From an uncultured Paraprevotella sp. (GTDB taxonomy: Bacteria; Bacteroidota; Bacteroidia; Bacteroidales; Bacteroidaceae), in assembly GCA_900770805.1 (NCBI GenBank), contig CAAGLP010000157.1:1-7669 (forward strand): 7,669 nt of DNA. The letters run 5' to 3'. Shown here piece by piece: positions 1 to 5,939 of the stretch. A program made the translations under genes and the position numbers. The number at the start of each line of letters is the position of its first letter. The first letter of the stretch is position 1. The notes beneath the pieces were generated by a model that did no database searches, was not told the origin of the DNA, and worked only from the letters and a program-made list of their open reading frames with translations.

Positions 1-281
1 AATAGAATATTTGTCTGTGCTTTTATGCCATCTATTGTCAATATTGTCGTATTTTCTTTTTTTTCATGATTGGAAGTATTAGATGTTGTAGAAGGCTGTG
101 CAACATTAACAGTCACATTTTGATTATTAACCTGAGAACTCACAATTTTATCTTCTTTCTTATCTTCATTCTTAAAAACAAACTTATCAATGAGATATCC
201 GCAACCACTTAAAATAGATATGCCACCTCCGCCAAATAGCCATTCTTTGTTTTCCGCAATCCAATTCGTGATATGTTCCAT
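1..281 (-). CDS. Hypothetical single-span membrane protein, C-terminus cut by window edge
   Basis: The frame is open from an ATG at 281-279 to the left edge, giving 93 complete codons and no stop. The protein begins MEHITNWIAENKEWLF, a short amphipathic stretch, followed by a Gly-rich hydrophobic segment (about residues 14-32, WLFGGGGISILSGCGYLI) that I read as one transmembrane helix. A charged stretch (KNEDKKEDK) and an Asn/Ser/Thr-rich linker (about 49-72) follow, then what looks like the start of a beta strand or folded domain (TILTIDGIKAQTNIL, 79-93). The short membrane anchor plus linker suggests a tethered soluble domain, but that domain lies outside the window and I do not recognise the family. 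The gene starts 40 bases after rloB on the same strand with no terminator between, so it may belong to the same transcript. No Shine-Dalgarno site is visible; the leader is AT-rich. GC over 1-300 is 31%, well below the neighbouring operon. Coding status rests on the open frame, the plausible membrane topology and the tight spacing. Confidence 0.65.
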   Translation of the reverse strand, partial: MEHITNWIAENKEWLFGGGGISILSGCGYLIDKFVFKNEDKKEDKIVSSQVNNQNVTVNVAQPSTTSNTSNHEKKENTTILTIDGIKAQTNIL

Positions 282-284
282 ATC
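270..284. repeat. Perfect inverted repeat over a start codon
   Basis: On the minus strand this reads GATATG-GAA-CATATC: two perfect 6-base arms around 3 bases. The ATG of the partial membrane-protein gene lies in the left arm. The arms could form a small hairpin in the mRNA or a protein-binding dyad. The stem is AT-rich and short, so it may be chance. Confidence 0.4.
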
Positions 285-321
285 GTTAATATATTATTTA
301 AAAATTACTTTATTCTATGAC

Positions 322-927
322 TTATAGTTTGTTCAGTTGTTCTATCAACCGCCCAAGTTCAGAGTAAGTATACTCCCTGTCATTTTTCAACTTCTCATCC
401 ATTGACCGATTGGCATTGGCCATAGCCTTTTCGAGATTTCCGCCATTCCGTTCAAAATAGTTATGCAGTCCTTTGCTCTTGATAAAGAAATCGGTAGTTT
501 TCTGATATGCTACGGATTTGTTCAAGTCTTTAAACAACGACTCTTGATTCTCGTATGCACGGGAGGTATAGCGGAAGTAGTAGAGGAAGAACAACTCGGT
601 ACAGCGGTGAGTCTCAAAGAACTCAACGTTGCAGTATATGCCTTTCTTCGGTTTGGCGATGGGCTTGGCATACTTAGCTCTTAGCTTCTGGTATTGCGTA
701 CGCTCGGGTTCCGTGTCTTTGGTGTCCATATCGATGACGCAAAAGATATGGCTGTAGCCCAAGGCTATTCCCTCTTCTATCTTTAGCTCAAGTTCTTTGA
801 TGCTAGTGTGCTTGGGGTAGTCTGGCTTGATGGTAATGTTCTTGTACATATCGCACAGGGATTTGAAGTAATAGAACTCAGTAGGTCCCTCTCCTAAGAT
901 AAGTGCTGTTTCTCTTTGTTTACCCAT
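322..927 (-). CDS. rloB: RloB-family Toprim-like protein (AbiLii-like, anti-phage defence)
   Basis: The 201-residue product has the RloB layout. Near the N-terminus, after a beta strand, is GEGPTE (residues 12-17; acidic E13 and E17). A second acidic strand follows, FCVIDMDT (62-69; D66 and D68), then a family-like aromatic stretch (NVEFFETHRCTELFFLYYF, 100-118) and a helical C-terminus ending in a LIEQL-type helix. The E...DxD pattern is that of Toprim-type metal sites, so a nuclease role is a reasonable inference, not something shown here. Length matches the family (about 200 residues). The gene starts one base after the ATPase gene, with a strong GGAGGA site inside the end of that gene, so the two are probably made together. 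In AbiL-type systems an AAA ATPase and an RloB protein act together against phage. The main alternative is a Toprim partner of another OLD/PARIS-like system, but the short length and motif spacing favour RloB. Confidence 0.8.
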   Translation of the reverse strand: MGKQRETALILGEGPTEFYYFKSLCDMYKNITIKPDYPKHTSIKELELKIEEGIALGYSHIFCVIDMDTKDTEPERTQYQKLRAKYAKPIAKPKKGIYCNVEFFETHRCTELFFLYYFRYTSRAYENQESLFKDLNKSVAYQKTTDFFIKSKGLHNYFERNGGNLEKAMANANRSMDEKLKNDREYTYSELGRLIEQLNKL

Positions 928-928
928 A

Positions 929-2209
929 TCAGTCCTCCAAGTTTATAAAGATACTTCCCAGCTCGGGCTTGGCACCCAAGCGGCCAATGCGATAGGAGTT
1001 GTAAAGAGATAGGTTCTTGTGCAAACCAAATGAGTCGCCACGGGCATATTCGGAAGAGGCTGTCTCACGGTTTTTCTCAACGAACCACACCACACCACGA
1101 TTCTCATTGATCAGGTCCTGAGAGAGAAGGGTGGTCTCTTGGCTGGTGATGATGAGTTGCGACTTCTCGGAGTTGAAGATGAAAACATTGAGGTAATAGA
1201 ACAGGAGGTCGTTGTGAAGGTCTTCGCCCAATTCGTCAAGGAAATAGACATGGGGACTGGTTATCATATCATATAGAGCTTCCAGAATACGGATGTATTT
1301 GACAGTTCCCTTGGATTGCCATTTTAGAGGAATCTCAAAATTACCATTGGCAGATTGGTTGACAAATTCGATGGAATCGGCCGTGGGCTTGAGCAATGAC
1401 TCTTTTATATTTTCTGGTATGTTCTCATTCAAGATGCGCTCACGGAACTCTGCCGGTATATAACGATCTTCTACAACAGGACGGTATTCGAGGATATTCA
1501 AATCGGCCTTTTGTAGCATGGTGTTGTAGAACTTTCTTTTTTTAGGAATCTTATATACATCCTTTAGTGTATCAACGATACCTTTTTCTTCATCGCCATC
1601 AATGTCGTGATAGTTGGACATAATCCAACCATGAAGTTCTTTGAAGGGCGCAATATCTTCTGTAAGTGCATTCTTGCGGCAAACGGATAGCACGCTATGG
1701 TTGTTTAATGTGTGCTCACGAATGCTATCTTGTGTTTTCGGCTGAAGTTTTAGGCTTGGTCCGAACTTAATATCTGCCTGCACATTATCGTCAATAAAAG
1801 TACGTTCGTAGAAGAGAACTTTTGATTTATTGGGATAATAGTTTAGAACTTCGTTTAGAATGTACTTTTCATTGAACTTTACGTCGTAATCATATCTAAT
1901 GCTATTGGCATAGAACGATACATGCATCTCTATGGGCTCATCTTTTGTCAAGATAAAAGGAATGCTGCCGCTGATCTTTTTAGTGGCATCATATCTGGAC
2001 TGAATTAATATGTGAAATATTTCGTCCATAGCAATCAGCATATTTGATTTGCCCGAAGCATTAGAGCCATAAAGAATGCCTAACTTATACAGGAACACAT
2101 TTTCGGAAACTTCAGTCACCAATTCCGAAGCTGGTCCTTTGGCTATGAAACTCAACTCTTGTTTGTCGCGAATGGAAAGGTAATTCTTTACCCAAAACTC
2201 TCGTATCAT
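929..2209 (-). CDS. AAA/ABC-type ATPase, AbiLi/RloA-like anti-phage defence component
   Basis: The product is 426 residues from the start chosen here. It opens MIREFWVKNYLSIRDKQEL, the usual first strand of AAA_15/AAA_21 proteins. Walker A is GSNASGKS (residues 48-55), an ABC-signature-like QSKGT sits at about 298-302, and Walker B is VYFLDE (321-326, catalytic E326). The SMC/OLD-like switch strand IITSQETTLL follows at about 353-362, with Gln357 where a His is usual. The C-terminal YNSYRIGRLGAKPELG is typical of AbiLi/RloA proteins. The frame is open 44 codons further upstream to an ATG at 2341. I reject that start because the extra residues do not look like the family and a Bacteroides-type promoter (2244-2275) lies inside the extension. 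The ATPase is presumably the sensor or regulator of the RloB protein encoded one base downstream. GC is uneven: 35% over 1801-2100 against 50% over 961-1260. A PARIS AriA-type assignment is the alternative, less likely given the RloB partner. Confidence 0.82.
   Translation of the reverse strand: MIREFWVKNYLSIRDKQELSFIAKGPASELVTEVSENVFLYKLGILYGSNASGKSNMLIAMDEIFHILIQSRYDATKKISGSIPFILTKDEPIEMHVSFYANSIRYDYDVKFNEKYILNEVLNYYPNKSKVLFYERTFIDDNVQADIKFGPSLKLQPKTQDSIREHTLNNHSVLSVCRKNALTEDIAPFKELHGWIMSNYHDIDGDEEKGIVDTLKDVYKIPKKRKFYNTMLQKADLNILEYRPVVEDRYIPAEFRERILNENIPENIKESLLKPTADSIEFVNQSANGNFEIPLKWQSKGTVKYIRILEALYDMITSPHVYFLDELGEDLHNDLLFYYLNVFIFNSEKSQLIITSQETTLLSQDLINENRGVVWFVEKNRETASSEYARGDSFGLHKNLSLYNSYRIGRLGAKPELGSIFINLED
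933..938 (-). promoter_or_regulatory. Strong Shine-Dalgarno site for rloB
   Basis: The minus strand reads GGAGGA, then five bases, then the rloB ATG (927-925). It lies within the last codons of the ATPase gene, whose TGA (931-929) falls between site and start. Most other starts in this window have no such site, so rloB appears to have its own efficient initiation in addition to coupling. Confidence 0.65.
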
Positions 2210-2243
2210 ATGTTTTGTTTTGCCTAAATCTGTAATTCTTCTA

Positions 2244-2275
2244 CAAAAATAAGGAAAATATTTATGTATACCAAG
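2244..2275 (-). promoter_or_regulatory. Bacteroides-type promoter for the defence cassette
   Basis: The minus strand has CTTG (2275-2272), a 20-base spacer, then TATTTTTG (2251-2244). This matches the Bacteroidota consensus of TTTG at about -33 (3 of 4) and TAnnTTTG at -7 (full match). The implied transcription start near 2238 leaves a leader of roughly 28 bases before the ATG at 2209. It would place the longer ATG at 2341 upstream of the transcript. A 5-base dyad, ATACC-TT-GGTAT (2279-2268), overlaps the -33 box and could be an operator. Confidence 0.5.
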
Positions 2276-2498
2276 GTATTTTGTCTCTTTTTGAAGTTTT
2301 GTTACGTTTTTGATGCAAATAGATAGTATTCTTGGTTTCAATGTTCTTTCAAACTCCGAAACGCGCTAATCGCCCGTAAATAGCAATAGCCAAAGCCTTA
2401 GGTATTAAGGTCTGGGTAGAAGTTGTTTAGGTCTTCCAAATCCAGCTTCCATCCCAAGCGTGGCAACAAGCACTTCTATATCAACACCCCAATGTAAG

Positions 2499-2544
2499 AC
2501 AATAAACAAAATGGAGAGAACCGATACTAGTGTCGGTTCTCTCC
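2499..2544 (-). terminator. Rho-independent terminator of the peptidase-to-dehydrogenase operon
   Basis: A perfect 12-base stem (GGAGAGAACCGA at 2513-2524 against TCGGTTCTCTCC at 2533-2544) encloses eight bases that can add a G-U and an A-U pair. On the minus strand it is followed by the T-rich ATTTTGTTTATTG (2512-2500). It begins 44 bases after the dehydrogenase stop codon. The plus-strand side lacks a comparable T run, so it works mainly in the minus direction. Confidence 0.85.
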
Positions 2545-2588
2545 CTCTAAATATGCTTCCTATATATTATAAATAAGGTGTAGCTCTG

Positions 2589-3314
2589 CTACCCAATCTT
2601 CAGCCTTACCCACAGGCAGGAGGGGATGAGGCGCCAGAAGAATACGAGCAGACGGAAACGCCAATCGATAGTGACGGTACGCTTACGGCTAAGTATACCC
2701 TTTACTATTTGATGCGCTACAGGGACAGGTTGCATCATCATAGGGTAGTGGAAGCTACTTGAAAGTAGTTCTGTATTTACAAAGCCTGGGCGTATGTCGG
2801 TGAAATGAATATTGAGTCCCTGCATGTTGGCCAGTTGTGCCAATGCCTCCAGATAGGTGTTGCAATATCTTTTGGTTGCAGAATACGAAGGTGCCGCTCC
2901 CAATCCCTTGGTTCCTGCGATGGAGGAGACGGCTGCTATATGTCCGCTACCCTGAGTGCGGAAGTAATGCCAGGCGTGGTTTACCAGTCGTGTAAAGCCT
3001 AAGGCGTTTGTTTCCACGGTTGCCAGTTCCACGTCGGTGTCCAATTGTCGGTTTTGTTTGCCTATGCCACTGACATGCAGATAGATGTCCATTCCGCCAA
3101 GGTCCTCTATGAGTTCCTGCAAGCGTGTTGGTGCCTGTGTGTCGGTTACATCAATCTGGGCGTATGGACAATTAGCTAGTTCCGTGGATATGCGTTGTAA
3201 ATTATCCATACGGCGTCCCGCTATGGCAATAATGTGTCCTTGCTGGTGGAAAAGGCGAGCCACTTCCAGACCAATACCGGAGGTGGCTCCCATTATGATG
3301 ATTTTCTTCTTCAT
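2589..3314 (-). CDS. Short-chain dehydrogenase/reductase (SDR) family oxidoreductase
   Basis: This is a complete classical SDR of 241 residues. The N-terminal Rossmann strand is followed by the cofactor motif GATSGIG (residues 9-15). RR at 34-35 after the second strand suggests NADP(H) rather than NAD(H). The catalytic set is N103, S131 (in VSSIAG), Y144 and K148 (YSATK), and the post-catalytic RPGFVNTEL stretch follows at about 175-183. The C-terminus is unusually hydrophobic and basic (about 219-239, with VFFWRLIPSCLW), suggesting membrane association or a lipid-like substrate. The substrate cannot be read from the sequence. The start codon overlaps the dtd stop as ATGA, so translation is probably coupled to dtd. 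It is the last gene before the terminator. Confidence 0.9.
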   Translation of the reverse strand: MKKKIIIMGATSGIGLEVARLFHQQGHIIAIAGRRMDNLQRISTELANCPYAQIDVTDTQAPTRLQELIEDLGGMDIYLHVSGIGKQNRQLDTDVELATVETNALGFTRLVNHAWHYFRTQGSGHIAAVSSIAGTKGLGAAPSYSATKRYCNTYLEALAQLANMQGLNIHFTDIRPGFVNTELLSSSFHYPMMMQPVPVAHQIVKGILSRKRTVTIDWRFRLLVFFWRLIPSCLWVRLKIG

Positions 3315-3763
3315 TCGGGGTTCTTGGAATCCATGCTTATTGTTACGGGGCCATCGTTAGTTAGGCTCACCTGCATGTCGGCACCGAAACGTCCTGTGGG
3401 GATGTCGCGTCCAAGCGCGATACCGAGTTGGTGCACAAAGTATTCATATAGCGGTATGGCTATGTCTGGTGAGGCTGCACGTATGTAGGAGGGACGATTG
3501 CCTTTGCGATAGGATGCCATTAGAGTGAACTGGCTGACGACCAGAGCTTCGCCACCTATGTCTTGCAGGCTGAGATTCATCACACCATTGGTATCATCGA
3601 AAATGCGCAGTCGGCTAATCTTTCCCACCAGCCAGTCTGCATCCTGTTGGGTGTCCTCGGGAGTTATTCCCAGCAGGAGCATGACACCTTTGCCTATTTG
3701 CCCCACAACCTCGCCCTCTATGCTGACGCTGGCAGAGGTGACACGTTGAATTACTATACGCAT
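3311..3763 (-). CDS. dtd: D-aminoacyl-tRNA deacylase
   Basis: The product is 150 residues, the usual length for Dtd. It hydrolyses D-amino acids (and glycine from tRNA-Ala) wrongly attached to tRNA, in the cytoplasm. The sequence opens MRIVIQRVTSASVSIEGE and carries both family signatures: SQFTLMA (about residues 77-83), containing the active-site Thr, and NDGPVT (135-140), the Gly-cisPro motif that rejects L-aminoacyl substrates. The GRFGADM stretch lies just before the latter. The start overlaps the protease gene by 10 bases and is preceded by an AAAGGA-like site at suitable distance; the stop overlaps the dehydrogenase start by four. It is therefore embedded in the operon. Confidence 0.97.
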   Translation of the reverse strand: MRIVIQRVTSASVSIEGEVVGQIGKGVMLLLGITPEDTQQDADWLVGKISRLRIFDDTNGVMNLSLQDIGGEALVVSQFTLMASYRKGNRPSYIRAASPDIAIPLYEYFVHQLGIALGRDIPTGRFGADMQVSLTNDGPVTISMDSKNPE

Positions 3764-5400
3764 GTGCTATCCTTTGCTTCGGTTTCTGTATGTTCTGGCT
3801 TGGCTGGGAAAGTCTTACCCTCACGTATAACGTCCAGGGCACATTGCACGGTGGGGTCGTCCTGGTTGAGGTAGCGCAGATAGTCGTTCATGTCGCTACT
3901 ATTGTAGATTATGCCCGAGTATATGGCGCGGATGAAGAGTTTGCGGCTTCGTTGTAGCATCAGGTTGCGGCGTGGCAGACCATGCTTCTGTCCGTAGCGT
4001 GCAAAACTTTCCAATATGTTCTGCTTGTCCATCCATTCAACTTTCTGATCCACAGTCTCCAGTTCATTGAGTGTTTCGCGGTTTTGATCCACTACCTCGA
4101 AGCAGAATTGTGCTATAAGTCCGCTGAATGCTGCTTCCTTGTAGTAGGACGTCACTCCGGTACTGTCGTCTGGTATGAAGATGTCTGGTCGTATGCCACC
4201 TCCTCCGTAGACAGTGCGTCCTATTGAGGTGAGGTATTGTGGGCCATCCTGACGTATGGAGTCTTCCACGTAGAATTCGCCTCTTTCATAACGTAGGAGG
4301 AGCTCGTTTTCATAGTCTTCACCATGCCCCTTCTCATAGGCCTTCTGTATGCAACGGCCCGAGGGAGTGTGGTATCTGGCAATTGTCAGTCGTACTTCGC
4401 TTCCGTCGCTGAAAGCCATGGGTTGTTGTACCAAACCCTTGCCGAAGGAGCGTCGGCCGATGATGGTACCACGGTCGTTGTCCTGTATGGCACCAGCAAA
4501 GATTTCGCTTGAAGAAGCACTCATTTCGTCTACCAACACAACAAGAGGCAGGTGCTTGAACGAACCGAGACCATTGGAACGGTACTCTTCGCGTTTCACC
4601 TTGCTACCCTCAGTGTAGACGATAAGTTGATCCTTATCAAGGAACTCGTTGGCCATCTGTATGGATGGATGCATGTATCCGCCACGGTTTCCGCGCAAGT
4701 CTATGACGAGAGATTTCATACCATTGAAGTGCAGGTGTGCCAGTGTGGCAAGCATCTCGGCAAAGGTGTTCTCGCCAAAGTTCTTTATGCGAATGTAGCC
4801 AATCTCTTCGTCAATGAGGAAACTTGCATCCACACTTTCCACAGGAATATCTCCGCGTACCACAGTGAAGGTTAGGGGAGCCTTTCCCTTGCGGCGAATC
4901 ACTTCCAGTTTTACTTCTGTATCCTTTTCGCCTTTCAGGTGTTTCATCACCTCTGTGGATTGCATTTTGCACAGGTTCTTGCCATTGGCGCTGATTATAC
5001 GGTCGCCAGCCAACATACCTACTTTCTCGGCAGGACCTCCGTGTATTACGCTCATTACGGTGACAGAGTCGTGCTCCATACGGAAGCTGATACCTATACC
5101 GGAGAACGATCCTTTCAGGTCTTCGTTGGATGCTTCTACGTCTTTCACGGGGATGTAGACGGAGTGTGGGTCAAGTTCGGATATAATCTTTGGCAGTGCC
5201 ACTTCAACCAGAGAGTCTACGTCTACGGTATCCACATAGTTGTAGTCTATCAGTTGTAGCAGGTAGTTTATCTTGTTACTGCCTGTGTTTATTATATTCA
5301 GTTTGCTTTCGCCAAAGCGTGTGGCCGTGAAGGTGCCCAAGGCTATACCAATGACCATGCTGATGGCCAGGAGCAATGGCGTGCGTGAGTTTTTCTTCAT
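3754..5400 (-). CDS. S41-family C-terminal processing protease (CtpA/Prc type) with PDZ domain
   Basis: This 548-residue serine protease cleaves exported or envelope proteins near their C-termini. A basic N-terminus and hydrophobic helix (about residues 8-27) form a signal anchor, placing the body in the periplasm. After an N-terminal helical segment with the family ELDPHSVY motif (75-82), a PDZ domain spans about 97-182 (GSFSGIG, GPAEKVGMLAGDRI). The S41 core runs about 190-410. The Ser-Lys pair is S296 in SASSSEIFAGA and K321 in GKGLVQQ, 25 residues apart as in the family, with Q325 as the third conserved residue. The C-terminal extension (about 415-548) is largely helical. No Shine-Dalgarno site is seen before the ATG. 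It lies 55 bases after the deaminase gene and overlaps dtd by 10 bases. Confidence 0.95.
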   Translation of the reverse strand: MKKNSRTPLLLAISMVIGIALGTFTATRFGESKLNIINTGSNKINYLLQLIDYNYVDTVDVDSLVEVALPKIISELDPHSVYIPVKDVEASNEDLKGSFSGIGISFRMEHDSVTVMSVIHGGPAEKVGMLAGDRIISANGKNLCKMQSTEVMKHLKGEKDTEVKLEVIRRKGKAPLTFTVVRGDIPVESVDASFLIDEEIGYIRIKNFGENTFAEMLATLAHLHFNGMKSLVIDLRGNRGGYMHPSIQMANEFLDKDQLIVYTEGSKVKREEYRSNGLGSFKHLPLVVLVDEMSASSSEIFAGAIQDNDRGTIIGRRSFGKGLVQQPMAFSDGSEVRLTIARYHTPSGRCIQKAYEKGHGEDYENELLLRYERGEFYVEDSIRQDGPQYLTSIGRTVYGGGGIRPDIFIPDDSTGVTSYYKEAAFSGLIAQFCFEVVDQNRETLNELETVDQKVEWMDKQNILESFARYGQKHGLPRRNLMLQRSRKLFIRAIYSGIIYNSSDMNDYLRYLNQDDPTVQCALDVIREGKTFPAKPEHTETEAKDSTCV

Positions 5401-5455
5401 ACAGAATGAGGGATATGGACGTAAATGTTTTGTGCTTGTTGGAGTATCTGTACCT

Positions 5456-5881
5456 TTATTCCTCTGGCAGGTACTCCACGGTTATACCAGCGCGGCGCAG
5501 GAGGTCGGCACCGTCAGTAAGGCGGTATTCTCTGCCATAAACAACACGCTTTATGCCGGCTTGGATGATGAGTTTGGCACATTCGATGCATGGCGAATCG
5601 GTGACGTATAATGTTGCTCCGTCTGAATTGTTGCCCGAGCGTGCAATCTTTGTTATGGCATTTGCTTCGGCATGCAGTACGTATGGATGTGTGACGTTGT
5701 TGTCGTCTTCGCACACGTTGGGGAAGCCACTGGGGGTTCCATTGTAGCCATCGGAAATAATCATCTTGTCCTTCACGATGAGTGCGCCCACTTGTCGGCG
5801 CTGGCAATAACTATTCTCACTCCATATTGTGGCCATGCGCAGATAGCGTCTGTCCAGGATTGTGTTCTTTGTCTGTGTCAT
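5456..5881 (-). CDS. dCMP deaminase family protein (deoxycytidylate/ComEB-type zinc deaminase)
   Basis: The 141-residue product has the zinc site of cytidine/deoxycytidylate deaminases: HAEANAI (H70 ligand, E72 proton shuttle) and PCIECAK (C98 and C101 ligands). It also has the family-specific GYNGTPSGFPN loop (45-55) involved in dCMP binding, and an N-terminal helix with RRQVGALIV (28-36). The likely reaction is dCMP to dUMP, feeding dTMP synthesis in the cytoplasm. The length is typical and nothing is missing. It follows the M3 peptidase gene by 58 bases and precedes the S41 protease gene by 55, with no terminator in either gap. Alternative names are ComE operon protein 2-like or generic dCMP/cytidine deaminase; the GYNG motif makes dCMP the best guess. 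Confidence 0.93.
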   Translation of the reverse strand: MTQTKNTILDRRYLRMATIWSENSYCQRRQVGALIVKDKMIISDGYNGTPSGFPNVCEDDNNVTHPYVLHAEANAITKIARSGNNSDGATLYVTDSPCIECAKLIIQAGIKRVVYGREYRLTDGADLLRRAGITVEYLPEE

Positions 5882-5939
5882 ATTTTGGGTTAAAGGTTAA
5901 TGGTGAGCGAAATCTTGGGTGTCTGATAGTTTCCCGTTT

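Larger units (their letters stand above)
2210..2588. other. 379-base gene-free region between core operon and defence cassette
   Basis: From right to left this holds an AT-rich 44 bases after the dehydrogenase stop, the operon terminator (2513-2544), a short minus-strand open stretch (2475-2398) and the ATPase promoter (2244-2275). The open stretch is 25 codons with no start, reading KCLLPRLGWK then LDLEDLNNFYPDLNT and ending in TAA. That stretch looks protein-like and may be the tail of a lost gene, but I do not recognise it. I see no tRNA, insertion sequence end or longer repeat. Confidence 0.5.

Noticed and set aside
463..684. Plus-strand 73-codon frame inside rloB
   Set aside because: It is antisense to a convincing RloB protein and has no features of its own.
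2210..2341. N-terminal 44-codon extension of the ATPase gene from the ATG at 2341
   Set aside because: The extra residues do not fit the family, the region is AT-rich and contains a good promoter, and MIREF at 2209 is the usual family start.
2342..2500. tRNA gene, attachment site, insertion-sequence ends or CRISPR repeats at the cassette edge
   Set aside because: No cloverleaf, no matching terminal inverted repeats and no spaced direct repeats were found on reading both strands.
2511..2576. Plus-strand mini-frame starting ATGGAGAGAACC
   Set aside because: It is formed mostly by the terminator stem; 21 codons with no leader signal or protein-like pattern.
4552..5158. Plus-strand open frames of 107 and 114 codons
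   Set aside because: They are antisense to the S41 protease gene, whose motifs are intact, and show no recognisable domain or start context.
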